Source: Takashimella koratensis
Taxonomy: Eukaryota > Basidiomycota > Tremellomycetes > Trichosporonales > Tetragoniomycetaceae
Assembly: GCA_003116875.1 (NCBI GenBank)
Contig: BCKT01000007.1
Coordinates: 186,001 to 250,000 of the forward strand
Length of the DNA stretch: 64,000 bases
Direction: 5' to 3'
Part shown: in pieces, positions 34,373 to 45,772 of the stretch
How the letters are laid out: each line of letters opens with the position of its first letter
Numbering within the stretch: position 1 is the first letter of the stretch
Position numbers and translations under genes: made by a program
Notes under the pieces: model-generated
Told to the model about the DNA's origin: nothing
Database searches by the model: none
What the model saw: the letters and a program-made list of their open reading frames with translations, nothing else

Positions 34373-36034
34373 ATGCGCGCTTCGTCTTCTCTTTCCCGCC
34401 TCGCGCGGTCAGCTCGTGAGTTGCGCTCTCCGCTTGTTTCCGTCTCGAGTATCCGGTTTGAGACTTGATGTCCAGCCGTCATTTGCAGTACGATGAAGAT
34501 TTTGCTGACCATTCCTTCCTCATTCTCTCCTCCCACTCCCTGCCTCCCCTCGCCCCCTCCCCCCCTCTCCCCCCTCTTGCCCTTGCCTCTCCCTTTTCCT
34601 GATCCTCTTGTCCGAAACCATACCCCTTGTCCAACCCACAGTGAGCCGGCAAACCCAGCCCCAGATTCAGCTCCGATACGCGAGCACAATCATGAAGATG
34701 CCCGCCATGTCACCGACCATGACCGAGGGTGGTATCGCGGGGTGGAAGAAACAGGAGGGAGAGTCGTTCTCGGCAGGCGATATCTTGCTTGAAGTGGTGC
34801 GTTATAACTCAGTGCGGGGGGGAAGATCGGGATGGGTTGAGGGGGAAAAGGCGGGCAAGAGGTGAAAGAGTAGGGAGGAGAAGATTTGAGAAGAGAGCCA
34901 AGATGGGGGTAATGATACAAGGTCATCGCTGACTGCTGTGCTTGTTAAAACCATGACTACCTCTTCACCTCTCCGAACCCTGCTCAACCACCGTCCCCTC
35001 TCACAGGAAACCGACAAGGCAACCATTGACGTCGAGGCGCAAGATGACGGTGTCATGGGCAAGATCCTTGTTCAATCCGGGTCTCAAAAGATTTCCGTCG
35101 GCCAAGCGATCGCCGTCCTTGCTGAGGAAGGTGACGACTTGAGCAATCTCGAGATCCCCAAGGAGGAGGCGCAGAAGGAGGTGCCGAGGAGGGACGAGAA
35201 GGAGCCCAAGAAAGAGGAGAACAAGGTTGAGAAGAAGGAAGAGACTCCCGCAGTTCCGGCAAAACCAAAGCACACAGGGCACAAGGAAATCAAACATGCC
35301 CAGCCCCTCTTCCCGAGCGTCCAGAGATTGTAAGTAAAACTAACACCTCCTACCCATCTTCCTGCTCATCCTGGAACACCTGCTGATTCCTTACGCACAG
35401 GCTCGCCGAGTCCGACTTGACGACTGAACAGATCGCCAAGCTCAAGGGTTCAGGCAAGGGCGGGATGTTGACAAAAGGAGACGTGCTTGTTGCTCTAGGG
35501 CAACTCAAGAACCCCTGGGGGTCGGCGGAGAAGATTACACTTGATGTGATGGGACCCAGCGGGAAGCGCGCTAGCGAAGTGAGTCGGTAGACCCGCATGG
35601 ATGCGGTACCGTTCTTGTGACGTACAATGTGCTGACGAGAACGATTTGTGATGGGCTTGACCATCAGGCTAAAGAGTCCGGTACGGCTAAACCCGTCAAG
35701 GAAGAGCCTTTGGATGCCGCGGCGATCCGCAGGCTCATCCTTGCTGGTATGGGCAAAGCGACTACCCCTGCTACCCCCGTCGTCGATCACAGTGAGTCGG
35801 ATGAGGAGGCGTTGTTGTCGATGACAAGGTTGCTAACAATCGTCTTTTGAATTATTCACCAACGCAGCACCCACCCTACTCCCGCTCTCGTCTGACGCAG
35901 AGTTTGACGCCCTCCTCGCGCCCTACGCGAGCCTCTTACCCGCCCCCCAGCCCGTTGCGAGCTTACCCTCCCCTGACGCACTCGAGGCAAGCAAGAGCGG
36001 TGGCAAGATCGATGAGTACGCAGGTCTCTACTAG
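34373..36034 (+). CDS. PDX1: Pyruvate dehydrogenase complex protein X (E3-binding protein)
   Basis: Six exons (34373-34415, 34642-34796, 35007-35329, 35401-35578, 35668-35791, 35868-36034) encode 329 residues. A mitochondrial presequence (MRASSSLSRLARSA) is followed by a lipoyl domain: IMKMPAMSPTMTEGGIAGWK, then ILLEVETDKATIDVEAQDDG, with the lipoylated Lys in ETDKA. Next come an Ala/Lys/Glu/Pro linker and a short E3-binding segment (PLFPSVQRLLAESDL, LKGSGKGGMLTKGDVLVAL). The E2 acetyltransferase core and its HxxxDG motif are absent, as in Pdx1. The protein should anchor dihydrolipoamide dehydrogenase in the mitochondrial matrix complex. The first intron (226 nt) is long for this genome. A second intron lies immediately before ETDKA. 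Confidence 0.9.
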
Positions 36035-36278
36035 CTTGTCTTTTCATGTCCTAAGTCCTGTTCAACACCCCCTGGGAACAAAAATCCTACATACCTTTCG
36101 GTCAATTAGACAGCTTTTGATAGGGAACCATGCAACATTGGGAGTGATCTCGACTGGTCGAGCGTGTGATACCCTAAATACATAAGAGAATGCAGGAGTA
36201 CAGCCGCTAAGAACATCTACTGCTTGTAAATCAGCGTCCCCCCTCATTACCAAACAAGGTCTAACCCCAACCCCTCAG

Positions 36279-37332
36279 CTACTTCTTCGCGACCTGGAAA
36301 ATACTAAGCAACGCGAAACACCCATACAGCAGCCCAACGGGGTACGCGACCAACAACCTCTGATGATCCATTCTCAAGACAGCGACGAAGATTGCGCTTG
36401 CTGAATGGGTACACCAGATAATGGAGACAGCTGAGAGAATGTACCCGATAATATGGTCGATACCGACTCCGATCCCGATCCCTCCCAAGCCGACCATGGG
36501 GAGGAGACAGTAACCCAAGACAGAAGCGGTACGATACGCGTCGATACCGGTTTCAGACATGAGATTGAGAAGAGTGTAGATCGCCATGGTACCGAGGAGA
36601 CCGACACCGTAGATGTATGAGAATTGAGGTTTGCCAGACTGCAAAAGTTAGCGATTAACCACGTGAGGCTAAAGATGGAGCGGCTTGTACATAATTGCAG
36701 TGCAAGAGATGAGACGCGACTCACGAGGAGAAGGACAAAGGCAAATGCGAAACAGAAAACAAAAGGTCCAGCGAGATCAGCATCGTCCATGATCCCTGCA
36801 TCGACCTTGGACAAGGGGTTAAGAACGGTCAAGGATTTTTGAAGAATATGCGAAGGGTTGATCCCGAGTTCTATAGTGGTAAGGAAGAGAGATCGGAGGT
36901 GAGCAAATTCATCAACTCTGCGGAGCGCTATGCCAGGTCATAGTCCAACTTTTGATCCGAGGACACCGACTCACCCTCCATGAGCGACGGTTCACCTTCG
37001 AGCCCGCCTGTTCCAAACGCCTCCCACCACTTTCCTTCCCCAGCCATCATACCGCCTATCCGCCCTGTTGCCATATTCCCCGTAGCTCCATACGCGGCTG
37101 TCGCAGCTCCACCTCCCATGTTCCCCATCCCGCTCATACTCCCCATTCCGCCCATCCCGCCCATCCCGCTGTCGAGGTGCGACCCGCCCGAGTAGTATGG
37201 TGAGGAGGAGGACGAGGCGGGGCCGGNCCCCGCCCCGCCGGCGCCGCTGAAGAATGCGAGTGGCTCGGAGGAGGCGTACGGGCTGGAAGATGAGGCGTAG
37301 GCGCCTTGCTGTTGGTGGAAGAGGTGGGACAT
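36279..37332 (-). CDS. YIP1: Yip1-family ER/Golgi membrane protein
   Basis: Three exons (36975-37332, 36725-36870, 36279-36638) give 287 residues. A Gly/Met/Ser-rich N-terminus (GMGGMGGMGSMSGMGNMGG) is followed by the Yip1 core EELGINPSHILQKSLTVLNP, DADLAGPFVFCFAFAFVLLL, GKPQFSYIYGVGLLG and further membrane segments, ending FALLSIFQVAKK. Yip1 binds Rab GTPases and acts in ER-to-Golgi vesicle formation. I start at MSHLFHQQQ. The frame stays open upstream through an ACC-repeat poly-Thr stretch to another ATG at 37416, which I think is leader. One base is unresolved (N at 37227), leaving one unknown residue in the Gly-rich part. Confidence 0.9.
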
Positions 37333-37729
37333 GGTGGATGGGTAGGTGGTGGTGGTGGTGGTGGTGGTGGTGGTGGTGGATGTGGACTGGGATAGGACTG
37401 GCCGACACGTCGTCATGGACGTGTGCTAGCAGCCTTGTGCCACACTCGGACATTGGCGGGGATATACACCCTCTCAGTCACCATCACCAGTCCCGTCCGT
37501 ACCTCTTTCTAATCCCCCGTCCCCACCCGATAATACCTTTTCTCTTCCCATTCCTAATCCCCCTGGGGCCGTTTCCTAATCCGCTGTAATCCACCTGCCT
37601 GTGAGCCAACCAGCAGCCTACGAATTCATCCTACCCTACCCTCGACAATCTTCACCTTGACCTCGAAGCTACCTCATCTCACCTCCTCATCTCTCCTCTC
37701 CACCCACCCCTCACCCTCCCCTCCGAGCC
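37333..37729. promoter_or_regulatory. Divergent promoter with GGT/ACC microsatellite
   Basis: About 400 bases between the YIP1 and MPP-beta start codons. A GGT repeat (ACC on the other strand) at 37345-37380 sits a few bases before the YIP1 start, in its leader. C/T-rich stretches follow toward the MPP-beta start. Confidence 0.6.
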
Positions 37730-39504
37730 ATGTCCGCCTCTAGGATCCTCGCCCGCGCTGCCCGCCCCGCGGCATCGGCACTCCGCCAGCCCGTACGTTG
37801 GATCTCCCTTCCCCGCCTTCCCCCTCCATGTTTTTCCTCTTCCTCTCACTGCGATCGACGGTTCTGTCTCCCCTCTCCAAATCCAGCTAACACAACCTAG
37901 GTTCTCGCGCGCACGCTCGCTACCCCGGCCAAGTACGCCGACCCAGTCACCAAGACGTCGGTCCTCTCCAACGGCCTCTCCGTCTCCACCGAGACCATCC
38001 CGGGCGCTTCCACCTCCACCGTTGGTCTCTGGATCGATGCCGGTTCGCGTGCCGACGCTTCCAACGCCAGCGGTACTGCCCACTTCCTCGAGGTAGGTCA
38101 ATTCCTCCCTGTCCATGACTAACATCTCCTCCAGCACCTCGCGTTCAAGGGCACCAAGAGCCGCGACCAGACCAAGCTCGAGCTCGAGGTCGAGGACCTT
38201 GGCGCCCACCTCAACGCTTACACCTCGCGAGAGCAGACCGTCTACTATGCCAAGGCATTCGACAAGGACGTCCCGGCCGCCGTCAACATTCTCTCTGACA
38301 TTCTGCAAAACTCCAAGCTTGACGAGGCTGCGATCGAGCGTGAGCGCGACGTCATCCTTCGCGAGCAGGAGGAGGTCGACAAGCAGCTCGAGGAGGTTGT
38401 CTTTGACCACCTACACGCTGTTGCCTTCCAGGGTAAGTGTGATCTGCTTGTAACATTCCCTGGCTAATGCAACACAGGCCAGCCGCTCGGTAACACCATC
38501 CTCGGCCCCAAGGAGCACATCAACTCGATCTCCAAGGGTGACCTCTCCGGCTACATCTCCAAGAACTACACCGCCGATCGCATGGTTCTCGTTGGTGCCG
38601 GTTCCGTCTCGCACGAGGCCCTCGTCGAGCTCGCCGAGAAGAACTTTGCTTCCCTCCCGGTCTCGTCCAACCCGATCCCGCTCGGCAAGTCGGCCTACCC
38701 GGCCACTGTCTTCTCGGGCTCCGAGGTTCGTCTCCGTGATGACACCAAGAACACGCTCAACATTGCTATCGCTGTCGAGGGTGTCGGATGGAGGTCGCCA
38801 GACTACTGGCCGATGCTCGTCATGCAGTCCATCTTTGGTAACTGGGACCGATCCCTCGGCGCTTCTTCCCTCCTCAGCTCAAAGCTCAGCCACATCATCT
38901 CCTCAAACAACCTCGCCAACTCTTACATGAGCTTCTCTACCAGCTACTCGGACACTGGTCTCTGGGGTATCTACCTCGTCACTGAGAAGTGAGTCATGTT
39001 CTTCAACGCTGCTGACCCCAGCCTCATGCGTGTCGATGACCTTACCCACTTCACCCTCCGCGAGTGGACCCGCATGTCTCTCTCCCCGACCACCGCCGAA
39101 GTCGAGCGCGCCAAGTCGCAGCTCAAGGCTTCGCTTCTTCTCGGCCTCGACGGCACCACCGCCATCGCAGAGGACGTAAGTGTGGATTTGATTTGAGAGC
39201 TGACTTATTCCAGATTGGCCGACAAATGATCACCACCGGCAAGCGCTTCACTCCCAAGGAGATTGAGCGATATGTCGACGCCGTCACCCCCGCCGAGATC
39301 CAGCGTGTCGCCCAGAAGTACCTTTGGGACAAGGACGTGAGTAGTGGTTTTGACGATTGACTGACGATTTGCAGATCGCCATCTCCGCCCTTGGCCGCAC
39401 CGACGGTCTCCTCGACTACAACCGTATCCGCGCTGGTGAGTGCAAATGATGGGTGTTTAGAGATGGTGCTGACGACGTCAGACATGTCCTCGATGATCTA
39501 CTAA
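37730..39504 (+). CDS. MAS1: Mitochondrial processing peptidase beta subunit
   Basis: Eight exons (37730-37792, 37901-38092, 38135-38432, 38478-38988, 39022-39175, 39214-39336, 39375-39435, 39482-39504) encode 474 residues. The N-terminus is an Arg/Ala presequence ([19 protein letters not shown]). The zinc site is intact: HFLEHLAFKGT, and further on a Glu-rich helix ([19 protein letters not shown]). The C-terminal domain shows [18 protein letters not shown] and [14 protein letters not shown]. With its alpha partner it removes presequences in the matrix. The related core-1 subunit of complex III often lacks the zinc ligands, so the intact HxxEH supports MPP-beta. It follows YIP1 in divergent orientation. 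Confidence 0.93.
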
Positions 39505-40175
39505 GCGCGAGTAGATGCGGGTGTGGGGTTAGGGGTAATGCAGGGAATAACGAAAATGCGGGAAAAGGCGATTGGTAGTTGGTGTAAGGTTGAAGGTGGG
39601 ATAATCCAGTCTTGTGTCGTGCCGCTCTCTCATCGTCATCTACTACTCTCATTTCTTCTAAACTTTCTTCTATTTCTTCACTCTTCATAGTAGATAAACG
39701 GTGGTGGTTGAGGGGCGTTGGGTTTGTCGCGAGGGATATGAGGGTGGAGGGGCGCAGGGTGACAGATGGGCAGGAAGGGATACCTCAATTCTCACGGAGA
39801 ACCTATACAGAGAAACGAGGAACCAATTAAAAATGCATCTTTGAACGGATAGACGAGGTGGAGAGGTGGTCAAGGGGTCGTTCTTCCCTCGACTAAGAAA
39901 GCTCGTCTCATGAGAGAGGGTATAATAACCTGCTGGGTCCAGTTGAAACGTGGAAACGTGGCACGGTTATCTCGCCGATTTCGTTTCATCCCCAGTCGCG
40001 TTATCATTCCACCCATTGTCCTAGCTCCATCTCTCACAACAGCATCGGTGCGCCCAACACCCTTCATCAGCGTCTCCCTCGAGCCTCTACACTCTCGACT
40101 TTGGCCAACCGGTATCTAATCTCTCGTCGCGCTTCGAGCCGACATCCACCGCGACTCGCGTTGAGGGGGTAAACA
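39505..40175. other. Intergenic stretch
   Basis: About 670 bases holding the MPP-beta 3' flank and the promoter of the multi-pass membrane protein. Short frames on both strands show no family resemblance. No gene is supported. Confidence 0.4.
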
Positions 40176-43100
40176 ATGTTCACTCCTCTCTCTCGAGGTT
40201 CCGAGCGCGCACAGGACAAGTTATGGGGTGAGTCCCATTCGTCCCCTTCTTCTCCGCCATCTTCTTCCTTCTACCTGACTGCGATCCGTCCTGATCTCTT
40301 CGTTGTAGACCGGACCAACTCTCCACGTAAGACTCGGGCTCGACCGGCGCTCACCACGCCCCTCGCGTCCGGCGGGGCTCGCGGGCGGGGAAAGACCCGA
40401 GGCGGTGGATCGGGCTCGACTCCTGGCGTTAGTCCCAGCCTCCGAGGCTTAGGAGGTCTCGACACTACTCCCACTTCTTTACCCGTCCCTGGCTCCGCGT
40501 CTGGTTCCGCATCTCGCCCGCGCGGGATCCTCGCGAGAGCCAGGGGTGTCGCGGATGCAGCCAGAGGGAGGAAACCAAGTATAAGTCCCGCAGCGGCAAG
40601 GTCGTCACTTATGGCTTCACCGTCAGGGGTCACGATAAGTCCCGGGCTAGCAGGAGGTGGGGTCGGAGGAATAGGAGGGGCAGGGAACGCAGCGGCAGCG
40701 GTGAGAGCAAGGAGAGTTAGCGCTGCAGAGGTGGAAGAGGCTAAAGGTGGTTGGGGGAGGTTGTTCTTTCGTGTAAGTTTGGCCAAAGACGGAGATGGAA
40801 AGGTTTGGTTGGGATGGGAAGAGGAAGAGGTTGGGTAGGGATAAGAAGACAAGGTGGTGAAGGCTGGAGCTGACTGGGAAATAGCCAACGAGGAGAGAAG
40901 TCGAGAGTTGGCTAGCGAGTTTCTGGAAACGACATTTTGTACTCACTTTTCTCCCTTGCCTCGCTGTAAGTCTCTACACGATCAACATCTCTCCCAAGTT
41001 ACTTCCTCTATCCCTTTCCCACTTTCTGTCTCGCTCACAATCTTCCTTTCGTCCATGGACACCTCCAGGTCTGGATCTGGGTCGCGCTCCCGTTCCCCGT
41101 CTCAGACCCATACACCGACGACCCGTTCCCGGATATCCCAAACTGGCCCAAGAGGCCTAAGCAAGGTCCAGCGAGCGGGAACGAGACAACCGGTGGTAGT
41201 GGACCAGGTGGCGGGAGCGAGTCATTGCCTCTTGATGTAAATTTTTACTTTTTCTTGTTTTGGTGAGTGTCCGCCAAGGCAGGGGGAGAAGAGGTGGATA
41301 GGGAAAGAAGTTGGGATGAGGATCGAGAGCTGATCTTGGATATTTGCAGGTATTTTGGGTGAGTAGAGTTTTGAATGGTGAACCGGTTTGGTATTTGTTC
41401 CGTCCTAGGATAATGCTCACATTCCGACAGCGTGTACATCGCCGTCGCGCTCTTCTTCATCACCAACCTGTTCAGTCTTTACCGACTCAGTACGTCCACT
41501 ACCCCTCTTCACTAGCTCCCCGCCATTGACACCGACATACAGACTGGTGGCCATCCTCGCTGGGCGGAAAGATCAGCTACACATTCTTTTGGGCAACGAC
41601 CCTGCTTGCTGGCGGTTTGGCACACCATTTCGATTTATTTCATTTGAGGCAGAGGTATGCGTCCAAAGACCCGGAATCGGAGAGCTTTGACTGGGAGCGG
41701 AAAAGTGAGTGAAAATGGACCACTCGACTGTCACAATGTTCGCACTCTCTTCACGTGCCGAGTCATCAGTCATTGCGCTCACGGCGTCCAGGCTAACAGC
41801 CTTGCAGCATTCTGGGTCACACTTAGCTTCATTGCAATGCTCATGCCGGCAATCGCCTGCTTCTCTAAACTGAAACGCGACAAACGAGATAAATACCGAC
41901 ACGATCTAGCTGCAGTCCAACGAACGTTTTTTGAAACGACATTCTCGAGGAGGATCCCGTCGTCGTGGTTGAGGTTTCTGTGGTTTATGACTTCGCTTGC
42001 GATCGCGTCGTTCTCTCTCATTGCGGGGCAAGGTGGGTAAGGGCGAGGAAGGAGTGAAGACTGGTCATGAGGTCATGATGCTGACAAGTCGGACCCCTTG
42101 GATTCACATTCACAGCGTACGCTAGCTTGTACCTCTCGACACTGCCGCATACCTCGCTCGACGCAGGTACCTGGGTCTGGTCATGGGTCATCAGTGCGTG
42201 GCCCTTGTTTGCTTCTGAAACGGAGACTGACATCAAACAGCGGTCCAACTCCTCGCGCAAATATCTTACTTTATCCTCTCCAACAAGGTCCGCTCTCGAG
42301 CGTTGTTGTTCCTGTACAAGCTCTTCTTCCAACTCGTCTACCACGTCTTCTACCGCAACCTCGTATGTGGCCCCACCCCCGCCCTCTACACAACCTCTTC
42401 AAGCCTGAGCTAACCCCTCTGACCCAACGTACAGTTTGCTCGCCTCCGGTCGCCCTCTCAATTCGCGACCGTCCAACTCCTCTCTTCCATCTCAGTCGTC
42501 ATCATCTTCCCACTCCAGATGACGCGAGCTTGGCATCGCGGTCTTCAGATCATCACGGGTTACCCACACCCTTGGAACGATTATGTGGATAGTGTCGCCA
42601 TTGGGTTTTTCTGTAGAGGATTGGCGCAGAATATCACGATGGTTGGGTTCTTGGGTAAGTGATTGGGTTGGATAATGATGTAGCTGACTTTACAGGGTGG
42701 TTGAGTATTCTGCATTTTGGACCAAACTCGCGTGAGCAGGAAGCTGGAGTCATCCTGTACAAGCTCTAGCTTACATCTCGTGGCCCCGACACACAGAGAT
42801 CTACCCGTTCTTCAAATTCACACCGACTCCTGAAGACCCTTACACCTTTCCTCTGACATTCGTCGCCTCTTGCGCTATCTGGGTAAGTCCCCTCCTTTCC
42901 CCCACCTGTCGCTGGCCACGCCGAGTCCTCCACCACGAGGCGATGCAAACAACTGACCAGCTCGCTCTATCAACTAGGGATCCGAGCTCGCATCATCGTT
43001 CATCGCTCGTCAAGTCATGTTGTATGGATTTGGGGTAGACGTTAGCCAGACTGGTTTCGACGAGATGAGAGAGTACCCGGAACTCGTACCTGCCTGCGGT

Positions 43101-43261
43101 GAGTGGTTTGCTACGAGGATCTTGCGTGGATGTGGGCTATGGGGAAGGGAACTCTACGGGTGTGGAGCTGATAATGGGCTGGTTATATGGGAACAGGTTG
43201 GGCAGCGGTTCATGTGTCAATGAACATTCTGTTATTCCTCTGCAAGCTGAATTTTAGGTAA
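40176..43261 (+). CDS. Unrecognised 650-residue multi-pass membrane protein
   Basis: Fifteen exons (40176-40227, 40309-40772, 40906-40965, 41069-41262, 41350-41358, 41431-41489, 41543-41704, 41808-42032, 42116-42193, 42241-42362, 42435-42654, 42696-42731, 42797-42882, 42978-43098, 43197-43261) join in frame. The first about 170 residues are a disordered Gly/Arg/Ser/Pro head (GARGRGKTRGGGSGS). After that come roughly nine to eleven hydrophobic segments, for example FVLTFLPCLAVWIWVALPFP, VYIAVALFFITNLFSLYRL, FWVTLSFIAMLMPAIACF, and a final VHVSMNILLFLCKLNF. A charged cytosolic-type loop, SKLKRDKRDKYRHDL, follows one of them. Exon 5 is only 9 nt. I do not recognise the family. The start of exon 3 is the least certain boundary. 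Confidence 0.75.
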
Positions 43262-43519
43262 AACACATCATGTTGCGCTGAGTCACGGGTCGTTTGATAG
43301 CTTGTAGTCTTGCCTGTAGATTGCAATGTGAATTTTTTTCATGAACAATGTTGTCATCGAATGTGTGTTTGAGCCATACAGGCAGGGTTGAACCACTACT
43401 GAACTGAGCAGAAGAGGACCGCGGTGTTTCGTGTTTCCGAGGGATTAGTCAGGGACGGATAACCGGCCACGGTGACGTTGATCCCTGCATCGCTTTTACC
43501 TCGTCTCTCTCTCTCTCTC

Positions 43520-45680
43520 ATGGTCTCCACTTCACAACCCCCACCGTCCCCATCTCAGCCATCCTCTTCATCCTCGTCTCGCCGGGCTCACCGATCCCCA
43601 CTCTACATCGCATTCGCAACAACCGCCCTCCTCCTTGGTCTTTTCCTCTACACCGCCCGGACCTTCCCTTCCCTTCCGTGGTCTGGCGAGAGACAAGGAC
43701 ACCACTCGACACTCATCGATTTGTTCAGTTCATCTCACTTATCTCAAGTACAAGGAGGTGAGAGCATGGCGCAGGTCGGAAAACGGATCGTAGGGTACTA
43801 TGTGAGTTCAATCGCTACCTTCAGTCATGGTGAAGCTAACCGCTTCGTCTAGGTCAATTGGGGGATCTATGGTCGAAAGTTCTTTCCATGGGATATACCA
43901 CACCCAGATTTGACGCATATCAATTATGCATTCGCGAATGTGAATGCGGAACAGGGGACGGTGTTCCTCTCGGACACATGGGCGGACGTCGAGGTGAGTT
44001 AGTTCGGGGGTCATGGGTGGTGAAAGGACGATCGTGGAGGAGGGGGAATCGGAGATAGCTGATTCAGATGTCGTACAGATTCATTGGGAAGGAGACGACT
44101 GGAACGAGCCTGGAAAGAACCTCTACGGTTGCTTCAAGCAGCTTTTGCTTCTGAAACAGCGCAACCGGTGAGCAACGTCTCCTCCTGCTCTTGATCCTTC
44201 AGGCTCAAGTGTTGACGCATCCAGCGGACTCAAGGTCATGCTCTCCATCGGAGGCTGGACCTACTCGCCAGTGAGTATTCGCTCGAGCCCCACGCCGTTG
44301 GACAACGGTCACGGTCAACCACAAGAGTCCAGGATGAATTAGACAGCCTAGCTGAAAGAGGTGTTTTGGTAGAGCTTTGCACGAATCGTGGATCCCGGAT
44401 GGAGGCGCGAGTTTGTCTCTTCGGCGACCAAGCTCGTCGAAGACGTAGGGCTTGATGGGTGAGTAGATGTGGAGTCATTGTTCATTTTCGCTGACTGATG
44501 TGTCATCTACCAGTCTCGACGTGAGTCCGCACTGCATAATCGTCACCCCTACTTACCCCTCTCCCTTCGTCTATTTGCCGTCGCTGACATCCCTCGCCCC
44601 GGTTCAGATCGACTATGAATACCCCAAAACTCCATCTGAAGCAGCAGCCTACGTCGACCTCTTACGTGAACTCCGACAGGCCCTCGACGGATTGGCCGAT
44701 CACAAGCAGCGTCCGCGAGGGCAGTATCAGATCAGCGTGGCTGCTCCAGGCGGAGCGGAGAGTATTGCTGCCTTGAAGATCAGGGAGATGGATCCGTTTC
44801 TCGATTTCTGGAACGTCATGTCTTATGATGTGAGTAGAGCGAGGGTTCTGGAATTGGGACGACGGAGAGAAGGCCGAGATTGGGGCTAGAAGATTTGCTG
44901 ATGGTCATGGTGATGGCATAGTTTGCGGGATCATGGGATAGCGTGACGGGACACTTGGCGCCCTTGTTCGACCCAACTCAAGGACAGAGAAGCGTCGACG
45001 CCGCAGTGAACATGTACCTCCATGCTGGGGTGGCTCCTCACAAGCTCACCATGGGTGAGTCCAGTCTCAGACATACCTTGATCGACGTACTCTTTCCCAC
45101 ACACCTTGATCGACGTACTAACCCCTTGGAACTAGGGATGCCGCTATACGGTCGAGCATTCGCGAATACGGACGGACCTGGGAATCCATTTTCACCTGCC
45201 GACAAGGGGTCGTGGGAGGCTGGAACGTGGGATTACAAAGATCTCCCACAGCCTGGAGCGCAAGTGACTGAAGATCCACGATTCGGGTTGTCGTATAGCT
45301 ACGATCCGTGAGTCCGGTTCCGTGATCCGGCAGTCGGGGCTGACCAGGCACAGAGCGCAACGACTGTTCATTAGCTACGATACACCCGCCGTCGCCGCCC
45401 ATAAGGCTCGATACATCCTTGAGCGTGGTCTCGGCGGCGCAATGTTCTGGGACCTGTCCGGGGACGTACGAACCAATGGGAGCACACCGAACCCCGCGAG
45501 TCTGCTACAGGCTGTCAGAGGGACGTTGGGAAAGTTGGAGCAGAGACCAGAACCCGTGGCGTTGAATGAGCTTCATTATCCCGGAAGCGGTGAGTTCATA
45601 CACACCCTGAGAGATAAATGCTGAGATGGTGATGGTGTGATATCACAGCTTACGACAACGTCCGCAAGTGGAGTCAGTGA
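43520..45680 (+). CDS. Membrane-anchored GH18 chitinase
   Basis: Eleven exons (43520-43801, 43853-43993, 44079-44167, 44225-44270, 44373-44458, 44514-44520, 44608-44829, 44922-45054, 45136-45307, 45354-45589, 45649-45680) give 481 residues. The GH18 landmarks are IVGYYVNWGIYGRKFFP, HINYAFAN, KVMLSIGGWTYS, the catalytic DGLDIDYEYP with Glu as acid, FWNVMSYDFAG, GMPLYGRAF and GAMFWDLSGD. It should cut chitin with retention. An N-terminal hydrophobic stretch (LYIAFATTALLLGLFLYTA, about residues 32-50) after an Arg/Ser-rich head suggests a type II anchor rather than a cleaved signal, with the enzyme facing the lumen or wall. The catalytic motif spans exon 6, which has only 7 nt. Confidence 0.93.
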
Positions 45681-45772
45681 CGAAATCGGAAGTGATTGCT
45701 AGCAATACCAAGCGAATGTCCATGATATATAAAGCCGGCTACCTCTTTTATTGGCATGGTGCGCCGCGGTGG

